DNA of 11,178 bases, taken from assembly GCA_903882245.1 (NCBI GenBank), contig CAIRWJ010000112.1, forward strand, positions 1 to 11,178, given 5' to 3'. Within the stretch, counting starts at the first letter, position 1, and each line of letters opens with the position of its first letter. Shown one piece after another: positions 1 to 6,170 of the stretch. Below the pieces are notes generated by a model. It was given only the letters and a program-made list of their open reading frames with translations, was not told the origin of the DNA and searched no databases. Source of the stretch: an uncultured Microbacteriaceae bacterium (GTDB taxonomy: Bacteria > Actinomycetota > Actinomycetes > Actinomycetales > Microbacteriaceae). The translations under genes and the position numbers were made by a program.

Positions 1-352
1 AAACCTCAGAGGTAGAGGCCTGAAGAACAGGGATGCTCAATCTACGAGCCAAGTCGAGCGAATTGATCGCGCCCAAGATTGAGGTCTTTGTTGTGCGCGT
101 TGGATGCAGCTGATACTGAATTGGCGAAGCGGGACACGCGAGGTTAAAGATTCCATCCACGTCAACATCGAAAGGGGCGGCGACGTCCCATTCGAGAATT
201 TCAAACTCGCCAAGCGACCCAAGGCCCCGGATATTGTCACGTGACCCCGTCGAAAAATCATCCAGCGCGATAACGGAATGCCCGGATTGGAGCAGGCGTT
301 CACATAGATGGGAACCTAGAAATCCTCCTCCGCCCGTGACCAAAAATCGCAT
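1..352 (-). CDS. NAD-dependent epimerase/dehydratase, UDP-glucuronate decarboxylase (UDP-xylose synthase)-like, partial
   Basis: The first 117 residues are visible; the frame runs off the left edge without a stop. The protein starts MRFLVTGGGGFLGSHL, a Rossmann-fold NAD-binding loop (GGGGFLG, residues 7-13), followed by an acidic residue pair (DD, 31-32) at the end of beta-2 that favours NAD over NADP. Residues 70-90 contain NLACPASP, then YQ and TTKT, and residues 112-116 read ASTSE. This set is typical of the UXS branch of extended SDRs, which oxidise and decarboxylate UDP-glucuronate to UDP-xylose in the cytoplasm; ASTSE holds the catalytic Ser/Thr. The YxxxK pair lies outside the window. 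The ATG at 352 gives the full nucleotide-binding motif, but I see no clear Shine-Dalgarno before it. The gene follows the cupin by 89 nt on the same strand. A related dTDP-glucose 4,6-dehydratase or UDP-glucose epimerase is less likely because of the NLACPASP motif. Confidence 0.88.
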   Translation of the reverse strand, partial: MRFLVTGGGGFLGSHLCERLLQSGHSVIALDDFSTGSRDNIRGLGSLGEFEILEWDVAAPFDVDVDGIFNLACPASPIQYQLHPTRTTKTSILGAINSLDLARRLSIPVLQASTSEV

Positions 353-402
353 ATACGCAGACTATCTGTTTTTGTTCTGGCCGAAGTTAACTGCCATGTA
401 GC

Positions 403-425
403 GAGTCGGCGCGCTCGCCGCACTC
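403..425 (-). terminator. GC-rich hairpin between cupin gene and SDR epimerase gene
   Basis: The arms CGGCG (407-411) and CGCCG (416-420) pair perfectly around a 4-nt loop. They are extended by GAGT (403-406) with ACTC (422-425) across one bulged C. The hairpin starts 17 nt past the cupin stop. No U-tract follows it on the minus strand, so it may be a weak or partial terminator, or an mRNA 3' stabiliser, rather than a full intrinsic terminator. Confidence 0.35.
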
Positions 426-441
426 CGAAGTTTCGGCAGCG

Positions 442-804
442 TCAAAAATTCGTTCGAATGACGTACGTCTTCCGCACCGTCTCGTGAATCGTCCAGGTTC
501 CCGACCAACCTGCGGGAGTGACGAACACGCTTCCCGGGCCGAGCTCGCAGGTCTGCCCTTCATCTGTGGTAATTGTCGCTGCGCCAAACAAAATCTGGGC
601 GACCTCGTCATAACCGTCTCGTGTCGCCGTGAACGTACCGGGCGAACACTCCCACACTCCCAACTGGACACGCCCATCGGGGGATTCCCACACCGTGAGG
701 GATGACTCGGTTTGTCCAGTCAGACTGGTTGGCTTGGGAGAGGCGACAGGGAGCGTTAACGACGCTGCGTCGGCCTCGTGGATCGTCGGTACGCCGGGTG
801 CCAT
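442..804 (-). CDS. Small cupin-domain protein (DUF861 / Cupin_3 type)
   Basis: The protein has 120 residues, a usual length for a single-domain cupin. The beta-barrel core spans about residues 45-118. It includes PGTFTATRDGYDEVAQIL (55-72), a turn with the TTDEG stretch (79-83), and LGPGSVFVTPAGWSGTWTIHE (88-108), ending with a VRKTYV strand. The E-x-Q-I-L strand, the GPG turn and the AGWxGTW motif are typical of the DUF861 family, which is related to ureidoglycine aminohydrolase but mostly of unknown function. His107 and Glu67 could be metal ligands, but a full three-His set is not apparent. The start is secure: GAAGGAG lies just upstream of the ATG. No signal peptide or membrane segment is seen, so it is probably cytoplasmic. 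The gene diverges from the glycosyltransferase and precedes the epimerase gene. Substrate and role are unknown. Confidence 0.85.
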   Translation of the reverse strand: MAPGVPTIHEADAASLTLPVASPKPTSLTGQTESSLTVWESPDGRVQLGVWECSPGTFTATRDGYDEVAQILFGAATITTDEGQTCELGPGSVFVTPAGWSGTWTIHETVRKTYVIRTNF

Positions 805-925
805 GTTTCTCCTTCAGAGCCGTTAATCCATCGTGCCACGGTTGGCGTCGGAATGGCACACCCAAGCTCGAACGTCGGGTACAGAGACGGACCGGGATGA
901 AACGAAACAATAGACTGACGACACA
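805..925. promoter_or_regulatory. Divergent intergenic region between cupin and glycosyltransferase genes
   Basis: This 121-nt gap must hold the promoters of both divergent genes. On the minus strand the cupin has a strong GAAGGAG ribosome binding site next to its start. On the plus strand a TAGACT hexamer at 911-916 fits the TANNNT pattern of an actinobacterial -10 box. It lies only 9 nt before the glycosyltransferase ATG, with no Shine-Dalgarno between, which would give a leaderless or nearly leaderless mRNA. No convincing -35 box is seen for it. A 6-bp inverted repeat (833-838 with 854-859) is present but weak. Confidence 0.35.
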
Positions 926-2101
926 ATGCACGTCCTCATTTTCTGCGAACAGCACCCCTTCACCCTCGGTGGCGCTCAGGTTTCGGTAAATCTTCAGGCA
1001 GAGTTCCTCGAGCGCGCAGGACACACCGTCACCTTTGTGTCTCCCGCGCTTCGCAGTGGTCCGGTCGATGACGAGCGGTATATCGACTTGCCTTCGTTCG
1101 CGGTGCCGACGGTCAAGGAATACACCTGGTTGTGGCCTCGAACGTCACACTTGACAATGATCGCCACTGCTCTAGAAAACCGACCCTCGGTTGACATCGT
1201 TCATGTTCAATCTGATTTCTGGGGAGCGGCGCTTGGCTACAGATTTGCCCATGACAACGCAATACCGATTGTGCACACGATGCATCACCGCTTAGATGTT
1301 GGTGTTGATGGCTCTATCCCGTTTCCTGGAATCTTTTACGCGATGTTGGGTCAGTGGCAAAAGTGGTCACTCGGGTCTCGTTTTGAGAAGCGACCAACCA
1401 CGGCATTCGACTATCTGGCGGGATACGCGCATCACGCAGACATCGTGATTGCGCCGTCTGGCCATTTTGCACGTTTGTTGACGCACAACGACGTCACGTC
1501 ACGACGTAACCCGCAAATTGCCGTTGTGCCAACCGGAGTTAACGATGATGTCCTTGACGCCGTGGCTCACACGCCGCGTATCAAACACGTGTCGCCCGTT
1601 TACGCATGGGTTGGGCGATTCTCGCCAGAGAAACGTCTCCTCGAATTTTTGGACGGAGTCGCTCGCGCCACCGCGCGATTGTCCGTTGTCATTGCGGGAG
1701 GTGGCGCGCTGGCGAAGAAGGCCAAAGCCATGGCTGGGGAAAACGTGGTGTTTCTTGGAGCGCTGCCATACGACCGTGCGATCGAAGCAATTGCCGAAGC
1801 AGATTTCCTCGTGCAGTCATCGAACGATTTCGAAACCCAAGGTATGACGGTCACGGAGGCGGTTTCGTTGGGAACGCACGTCATCCTTGTCGATGAAGAG
1901 GTTGCGAGAGACCTCCCGGCAGGCTCATACACGCTGACGACAGATCTCACCGCGGTGGCAATGGGGCGGGCGTTGGATTCGACGGCACGGAATCACGTTC
2001 CCGCTGCAGGGAAGCGAGAACTCGATCATCTCGCCGAATTTCGACAATCCCGACGAACTAAGACGATGCTAGACGTGTATCGTCGCGCCATCGCACGGTG
2101 A
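926..2101 (+). CDS. Glycosyltransferase family 4 (GT-B fold)
   Basis: The protein has 391 residues, normal for GT4. The N-terminal domain begins MHVLIFCEQHPFTLGGAQ; the GGAQ loop (15-18) contacts the donor phosphate in this family. A linker leads to the C-terminal domain with VPTGVN (201-206), WVGRFSPEKR (228-237), IAGGG (256-260) and QSSNDFETQGMTVTEA (297-312). The last holds the EX7E pair, Glu303 and Glu311, that binds the nucleotide-sugar and supports retaining transfer. The ETQG variant resembles enzymes that glycosylate diacylglycerol or phosphatidylinositol, so a glycolipid or envelope glycan acceptor is plausible, but this is inference. No transmembrane helix is evident, so it is probably cytoplasmic or membrane-peripheral. 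The ATG at 926 is supported by full N-terminal homology features rather than by a ribosome binding site. DUF1684 follows after 40 nt and may be co-transcribed. Confidence 0.9.
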   Translation: MHVLIFCEQHPFTLGGAQVSVNLQAEFLERAGHTVTFVSPALRSGPVDDERYIDLPSFAVPTVKEYTWLWPRTSHLTMIATALENRPSVDIVHVQSDFWGAALGYRFAHDNAIPIVHTMHHRLDVGVDGSIPFPGIFYAMLGQWQKWSLGSRFEKRPTTAFDYLAGYAHHADIVIAPSGHFARLLTHNDVTSRRNPQIAVVPTGVNDDVLDAVAHTPRIKHVSPVYAWVGRFSPEKRLLEFLDGVARATARLSVVIAGGGALAKKAKAMAGENVVFLGALPYDRAIEAIAEADFLVQSSNDFETQGMTVTEAVSLGTHVILVDEEVARDLPAGSYTLTTDLTAVAMGRALDSTARNHVPAAGKRELDHLAEFRQSRRTKTMLDVYRRAIAR

Positions 2102-2141
2102 GCCTCAACAACTCACATGCATTACTCGACAGAATTGTCAC

Positions 2142-2945
2142 ATGACCGAGGCGAGCGACCGATTTGCGTTGTTTCATTCGCGCCGCGAAGCCCAGGCCAA
2201 AGAGCCTTTTGGCAGTCTTGCGCTGGTCTTGACTCAGTGGATTGACTCCGAACAAACAGTCTGGGGAATCCCCGGAACCTGGGCACCCAGACCAGATGGC
2301 GGGAAAGGCCTTCTACTGACCGCAGCTGTGTCCGATGGAATCACGGTGAACGACCAGGTGGTTGACGGGTCAGTTCTGATTAGCGGACCGGGCGAGGATG
2401 CGTCGACGATTCGGTTTTCGGAAACACGGAGTGGAACGATCATTGCCGAGGACGGACTCTACGGGCTACGCGTCTGGGACGCACAAAGCGAATGGGTCGT
2501 GAATTACGGCGGAATCGATGCCTATGACTACAACGGTGACTGGGTCGTCACCGGTCGTTGGAAGCCGAATCCCGTGGGAACGACACTGGATGTTGACAAG
2601 AAACTCGGGTCGAGCAAAGCCGAAGTGATTCCTGGTGAAATCGAATTCACTCACGGCGAGCACACGGTTTCTCTCGTGACGATTGGCACCGGCAAAGCGT
2701 TGCAGATCATCTTCGCTGACCACACAAACGAGTCCGAAACCTACTCCGTCGGTCGATTTCTTTTTGTCGTGCCGAACCCTGACGGGACGGTCACGATGGA
2801 CTTCAACCTTGCGGTGTTGCCGCCTTGTGCGTTCTCATACAACTTCAACTGCCCGATACCTCCGAAACAGAACCGACTGCCGTTCGCCGTGAGAGCAGGC
2901 GAAAAGAACGTCATGTCGCGTGACGGATCTCTTCTGCACCACTAA
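2142..2945 (+). CDS. DUF1684 domain-containing protein
   Basis: The protein has 267 residues and no evident signal peptide or transmembrane segment. The family signature lies at the C-terminal end: YSVGRFLF (201-208), MDFNLAVLPPCAFSYNFNC (219-237) and PIPPKQNRLPFAVRAGEK (238-255). The family usually shows DFN-x-A-Y-N-PPCAF followed by CPLPP-x-ENRL and an AGEK end. Here the usual YN before PPCAF reads VL, while both cysteines (229 and 237) are kept. DUF1684 proteins occur widely in bacteria and their biochemical function is unknown; the paired Cys and conserved Asn/Arg suggest a ligand or metal site, which is inference. The start ATG has no good Shine-Dalgarno and lies 40 nt after the glycosyltransferase stop, so it may depend on that transcript. 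No in-frame ATG or GTG upstream gives a better start. Confidence 0.85.
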   Translation: MTEASDRFALFHSRREAQAKEPFGSLALVLTQWIDSEQTVWGIPGTWAPRPDGGKGLLLTAAVSDGITVNDQVVDGSVLISGPGEDASTIRFSETRSGTIIAEDGLYGLRVWDAQSEWVVNYGGIDAYDYNGDWVVTGRWKPNPVGTTLDVDKKLGSSKAEVIPGEIEFTHGEHTVSLVTIGTGKALQIIFADHTNESETYSVGRFLFVVPNPDGTVTMDFNLAVLPPCAFSYNFNCPIPPKQNRLPFAVRAGEKNVMSRDGSLLHH

Positions 2946-2966
2946 ATCCCGTCAGTACTCGGTCGA

Positions 2967-2996
2967 TTGGACTTTTTATCGAGTCGCGCGCATACT
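2967..2996 (+). promoter_or_regulatory. Candidate promoter for the DUF3145 gene
   Basis: TTGGAC (2967-2972) and CATACT (2991-2996) are separated by 18 nt and resemble -35 and -10 boxes (3 and 4 of 6 consensus positions). The start of transcription would fall near 3003, giving a leader of about 50 nt. The region lies in the 107-nt gap after DUF1684, where no terminator-like hairpin is evident, so readthrough from upstream also remains possible. Confidence 0.35.
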
Positions 2997-3052
2997 TAAG
3001 TCTCCATCCGTGGTGCCGTTCGAGGGGAAGTCGTACGGCTCGAGGAGGATGG

Positions 3053-3565
3053 ATGAACGACGCACACGGAGTGATTCATGTTCACTCGTGCCCTGTTGCG
3101 CTCGCACCGCACGTAGCATGGACTCTCGGACACATTCTGGGGTCAGAAGCTCCCGTGGATTGGGGCGACCAGCCACGCGAAGAGGGGAGCGTTTGCACGA
3201 CCGTGGCGTGGTCAGGGCCGAGCGGGTCTGCCGCTCGATTTGCCTCTGCTTTGCGCGGTTGGGACCGCACCCGATTTGAAGTCTGGGAGTCCACCGCGAC
3301 CAATCGAGACGGGGTTCGCTATGTCCATACGCCTAGCCTCGGCATATTCTTCACCCTGACGGATGCGGCGGGCAACGCGATGGTTGGTGAAGACAGAGTT
3401 CGATACGCAATAGAGATGGCTCGCGGCGATGCGACCGAACTGGAACACGAGTTGTCACTCGCTCTTGGCGCGGCGTGGGACGAGGAATTAGAACCTTACC
3501 GACGCAGTGTGGATCGACAGTTGCCGTCAAAACGTCAGGCGCGAGTGAGTGCTAGATCGATTTGA
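3053..3565 (+). CDS. DUF3145 domain-containing protein
   Basis: The protein has 170 residues and begins MNDAHGVIHVHSCPVALAPHVAWTL. Both this start and the neighbourhood match the actinobacterial DUF3145 family, whose members I know as short soluble proteins often encoded next to fabF. A WDRTRFEVWE stretch (70-79) and a C-terminal ELEPYRRSVDRQLP region (146-159) are visible. No catalytic motif, signal peptide or membrane segment is recognisable, and function is unknown. The start is well fixed by GAGGAGG (3042-3048), 4 nt before the ATG. Its last 14 nt overlap the 3' end of fabF on the other strand, so the two are convergent. The recurring link with fatty-acid genes hints at a lipid-related role, but no residue here shows it. 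Confidence 0.87.
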   Translation: MNDAHGVIHVHSCPVALAPHVAWTLGHILGSEAPVDWGDQPREEGSVCTTVAWSGPSGSAARFASALRGWDRTRFEVWESTATNRDGVRYVHTPSLGIFFTLTDAAGNAMVGEDRVRYAIEMARGDATELEHELSLALGAAWDEELEPYRRSVDRQLPSKRQARVSARSI

Positions 3566-4781
3566 CGACGATGACAGCGTTGTGGCCGCCAAACCCGAAC
3601 GAGTTACTGATTGCGACGATCGAGTCTGGCAGAGGTCGAGGTTCAATAACGACATCAAGCGGAATCGCCTCGTCCTGATTGTCGAGGTTGAGTGTCGGCG
3701 CGGCAATCTTTTCATGCACTGAGAGCACCGTGAACATCGCCTCCAGTGCACCGGTTCCGCCCAAAAGGTGTCCTGTCGCTGATTTGGTTGCCGACACCGG
3801 GATTTCCTTGATGCGGTCACCGAATACCTTGTGAAGCGCGGTGTATTCGGCGATGTCGCCGACGGGCGTCGACGTCGCGTGAGCATTGATGTAGTTGACG
3901 TCTGCGGGGGTCACTCCAGCATCCGTAAGCGCGTCGAGAACCGCGCGAGCAGCCCCGTTGCCCTCTGGGTCGGGTGCTGTGATGTGATGCGCGTCGGATG
4001 ACACCGATCCGCCCGCGATTTCGGCGTAAATCTTTGCACCGCGCGCCTCGGCGTGTTCCTTGGTCTCGAGAATCAAGACGGCAGCCCCCTCGCCGAGCAC
4101 AAACCCATCGCGGTCCTTGTCGTATGGTCGCGACGCACGGGCGGGGTCATCATTGCGCGTCGACAGCGCGTGCATCGCTGCGAACGCGGCGATCGGAAGT
4201 GGGTGAATGACCGATTCGGTTCCGCCGCAAATGACGACATCGGCGATACCGGCGCGAAGGTGATCTACAGCGTTAGAAATCGACTCAGTGCCAGAAGCGC
4301 AGGCCGAGACACAGGTTCGGGCACCACCTCGCGTCTGCAGGTCCATCGAAATTGCTGCGGCTGCCGCGTTCGGCATGAGCATCGGGATCGTCATCGGAAG
4401 AACCCGACGCGGTCCCTTTTCTTTGAGCACGTCCCACGCGTCGAGAAGCGTGTTGAGGCCGCCGATTCCCGTCGCAAAATCGACGAGAACGCGTTCTTTG
4501 GGGTCGGTCGGCGCACCCGCATCAGCCCACGCTTCACGCGCGGCAATAACAGCAAGTTGAGCGGAGGGGTCAAGGCGCTTGATTTCGATACGCTCGAGAA
4601 CTTCGGACGCTGGTACTTTCACTCGACCGGCAAATTTGACGGGGAGCTCATGTGTCTCGACCCATTCTTCCGTGAGAAGCCGGATGCCACTCTCGCGGCG
4701 GAGCAGCGCTTCCCAGGTGTCGCGAGCGTTCCCGCCGAGGCACGAGGTTGCGCCGATACCGGTCACAACGATGGTGGTCAT
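3552..4781 (-). CDS. fabF: Beta-ketoacyl-[acyl carrier protein] synthase II
   Basis: This 409-residue thiolase-fold condensing enzyme elongates fatty acids by decarboxylative Claisen condensation of malonyl-ACP with acyl-ACP in the cytoplasm. All key residues are present: nucleophile Cys161 in SACASGT, His301 in NAHATSTPVGD, Lys333 and His338 in ATKSATGHLLGGTGA, and the gating loop NSFGFGGHN (393-401). The length matches FabF/KasA enzymes; the start MTTIVVTGIGATSCLG is the normal FabF N-terminus and needs no targeting signal. The ATG at 4781 is preceded by GGAAGAG at suitable spacing. It is the last gene of the fab cluster, 72 nt after acpP, behind a strong hairpin. It overlaps the DUF3145 gene tail to tail by 14 nt, so no separate terminator region exists. 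A KasA/KasB-type mycolate enzyme is possible in principle but not suggested by the context. Confidence 0.96.
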   Translation of the reverse strand: MTTIVVTGIGATSCLGGNARDTWEALLRRESGIRLLTEEWVETHELPVKFAGRVKVPASEVLERIEIKRLDPSAQLAVIAAREAWADAGAPTDPKERVLVDFATGIGGLNTLLDAWDVLKEKGPRRVLPMTIPMLMPNAAAAAISMDLQTRGGARTCVSACASGTESISNAVDHLRAGIADVVICGGTESVIHPLPIAAFAAMHALSTRNDDPARASRPYDKDRDGFVLGEGAAVLILETKEHAEARGAKIYAEIAGGSVSSDAHHITAPDPEGNGAARAVLDALTDAGVTPADVNYINAHATSTPVGDIAEYTALHKVFGDRIKEIPVSATKSATGHLLGGTGALEAMFTVLSVHEKIAAPTLNLDNQDEAIPLDVVIEPRPLPDSIVAISNSFGFGGHNAVIVVKSI

Positions 4782-4818
4782 CTGGTCACTCTTCCGTTTT
4801 GTGCTGGAGATACGTCAA

Positions 4819-4844
4819 TGCGGCGGGGCGTGAACCCCGCCGCA
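4819..4844 (-). terminator. Strong hairpin between acpP and fabF, possible attenuator or mRNA stabiliser
   Basis: The arms TGCGGCGGGG (4819-4828) and CCCCGCCGCA (4835-4844) are perfectly complementary over 10 bp, nearly all G-C, around a 6-nt loop. On the transcribed strand the hairpin begins 9 nt after the acpP stop. No U-tract follows, and fabF has its own ribosome binding site further on. It therefore fits a partial terminator, or a 3' stabiliser of an acpP mRNA, which would let the carrier protein be made in excess of FabF. Confidence 0.6.
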
Positions 4845-4853
4845 CAAATCGAT

Positions 4854-5102
4854 CTAGGACTGGGCCGAAACGATGTAGTTCACGGCGTCATCAACCGTTT
4901 TCAGTTCGGAAACCTTGTCGTCAGGAATCTTGACGTCGAATTGTTCTTCTGCATTCACGACAATCGTCATCATCGAGATCGAATCGATGTCGAGGTCATC
5001 CGCGAAGGACTTTCCGAAGACGACGCTCTCTACGGGTACGCCCGTCTCGTCGTTGACGAGAGCGGCAAGGCCGGCGAGGACCTCATCTTTGGACTGAGCC
5101 AT
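4854..5102 (-). CDS. acpP: Acyl carrier protein
   Basis: The protein has 82 residues, acidic, the normal size for bacterial AcpP. It carries the growing acyl chain on a 4'-phosphopantetheine arm. The attachment site is Ser41 in DDLDIDSISMM (35-45); actinobacterial proteins often have DSI where E. coli has DSL. Helix I (2-17), helix II after Ser41, and the EEQFDVKIPDDKV segment (52-64) that leads to helix III are all in order. The start is certain: AAGGAG sits 6 nt before the ATG, the best ribosome binding site in the cluster. It lies 60 nt after fabH, with a candidate internal promoter in that gap, and 72 nt before fabF, with a strong hairpin in that gap. Both fit the need for a high level of carrier protein. 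Confidence 0.96.
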   Translation of the reverse strand: MAQSKDEVLAGLAALVNDETGVPVESVVFGKSFADDLDIDSISMMTIVVNAEEQFDVKIPDDKVSELKTVDDAVNYIVSAQS

Positions 5103-5137
5103 TATTTCTCCTTAGGTGGGTTGGTATACCGTTCACC

Positions 5138-5166
5138 ATTTTAGGGTGTCGGCGCGAATGTGTTAC
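5138..5166 (-). promoter_or_regulatory. Candidate internal promoter for acpP
   Basis: On the minus strand GTAACA (5166-5161, 4 of 6 consensus positions, overlapping the fabH stop) and TAAAAT (5143-5138, 5 of 6) are separated by exactly 17 nt. Transcription would begin near 5131, leaving a leader of about 28 nt that contains the AAGGAG site. This would give an acpP(-fabF) transcript in addition to the long operon transcript. An 8-bp palindrome, GGTATACC (5123-5130), lies just downstream of the expected start site. Confidence 0.42.
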
Positions 5167-6170
5167 GGAAGGCGGACAATTTGCGCCGCGTAAACGAGAC
5201 CAGCACCAAAACCAATGATGAGCGCGTAACCACCACTCAGTCCGGGGTTTTCGGCAAGCACGCGGTGCATCGCGAGCGGAACGGACGCCGCAGAGGTGTT
5301 CCCGGTCGTCTCGATATCGCGGGCGATAACCACGCTGTCAGGCACGTTGAGTTGCTTGGCGAATTCGTTAATGATGCGCATATTCGCCTGGTGGGGGATA
5401 AAGGCAGCGAGATCAGCCGCCGAAATGCCAGCCGCGTCGAGTGCCTCTTGCGCGACTTTGGCCATTTCCCATACAGCCCAACGGAAAACCGTTTGTCCGT
5501 CTTGACGCAGAGTGGGAAACTCGCCGTCTCGGTCGTCGAATGCCTCGCGGGTTGGGCGGTCCATGCCGACTGCGTCCCATTTGCCGCCGTCAGAGCCCCA
5601 AATCGTCGGTGAGATCCCCACGCTGTCGGCCGGACCGACGATGACTGCACCTGCGCCGTCGCCCAACAGGAACGAGATGGTTCGATCGGTCGGTTTGGCG
5701 TAGTCGCTGAGTTTCTCGGCACCAATGACGAGTACATATTTCGCAGCGCCGGCTCGAACAAGGGCGTCGGCCTGTGCGATTCCATAACAGAACCCAGCGC
5801 ACGCAGCCGAGACGTCATAGGCGGCGGCCGGTGTAGCACCGATGCGTTCGGCAACCAAGGCGGCCATCGATGGCGTCAAAACGTCGTTCGAGATTGTTGC
5901 AATAATGACGGCCCCAATATCGCTGGCCGGGATCTTTGCATTCGCGATGGCCTCGTTTGCCGCGGTGGTCGCAAGATCCGCGGCACTGACGGACGCGCTA
6001 GCACGTGTGCGACTAATGACACCAGTTCGCTGACGGATCCACTCATCACTCGATTCGATTGGTCCAACGATGTCGTCATTAGGAACGTTGACATCCCCAC
6101 GAGCCGCCCCGACGGAAATAATCCGTGTGAAGGGAGACCCCACCGCTTGGTGAAGGGTTGGCTGGGTCAT
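5163..6170 (-). CDS. fabH: Beta-ketoacyl-[acyl carrier protein] synthase III
   Basis: This 335-residue enzyme starts type II fatty-acid synthesis by condensing an acyl-CoA primer with malonyl-ACP. The catalytic triad is Cys124 in SAACAGF, His260 in FIPHQANMRI and Asn291 in TTGNTSAASVP. SSDEWIRQRTGV (40-51), which shapes the CoA site, and the C-terminal GFGAGLVYAAQI (320-331) are also typical. I chose the ATG at 6170 rather than the longer open frame reaching 6332: TGGAGG lies just upstream, the ATG overlaps the fabD stop as ATGA, and the added upstream residues are an Arg-rich shadow of fabD. The primer (acetyl or branched-chain acyl-CoA) cannot be read from the sequence, though branched primers are usual in Actinobacteria. 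The overlap suggests translational coupling with fabD. Confidence 0.95.
   Translation of the reverse strand: MTQPTLHQAVGSPFTRIISVGAARGDVNVPNDDIVGPIESSDEWIRQRTGVISRTRASASVSAADLATTAANEAIANAKIPASDIGAVIIATISNDVLTPSMAALVAERIGATPAAAYDVSAACAGFCYGIAQADALVRAGAAKYVLVIGAEKLSDYAKPTDRTISFLLGDGAGAVIVGPADSVGISPTIWGSDGGKWDAVGMDRPTREAFDDRDGEFPTLRQDGQTVFRWAVWEMAKVAQEALDAAGISAADLAAFIPHQANMRIINEFAKQLNVPDSVVIARDIETTGNTSAASVPLAMHRVLAENPGLSGGYALIIGFGAGLVYAAQIVRLP

Noticed and set aside
833..859. Inverted repeat of 6 bp with a 15-nt loop in the cupin leader
   Set aside because: It is too short and the loop too long to support an operator or riboswitch. A match of this size is expected by chance.
608..1024. A 138-codon minus-strand open frame spanning the cupin promoter region and the glycosyltransferase start
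   Set aside because: It overlaps two real genes in other frames, is Arg/Cys-rich and has no domain.
4053..5144. A 363-codon open frame on the plus strand, opposite fabF and acpP
   Set aside because: It is antisense to two certain genes and runs through the intergenic hairpin. It shows no recognisable domain and has the Arg/His-rich look of a shadow frame. Such frames are common opposite GC-rich coding DNA.
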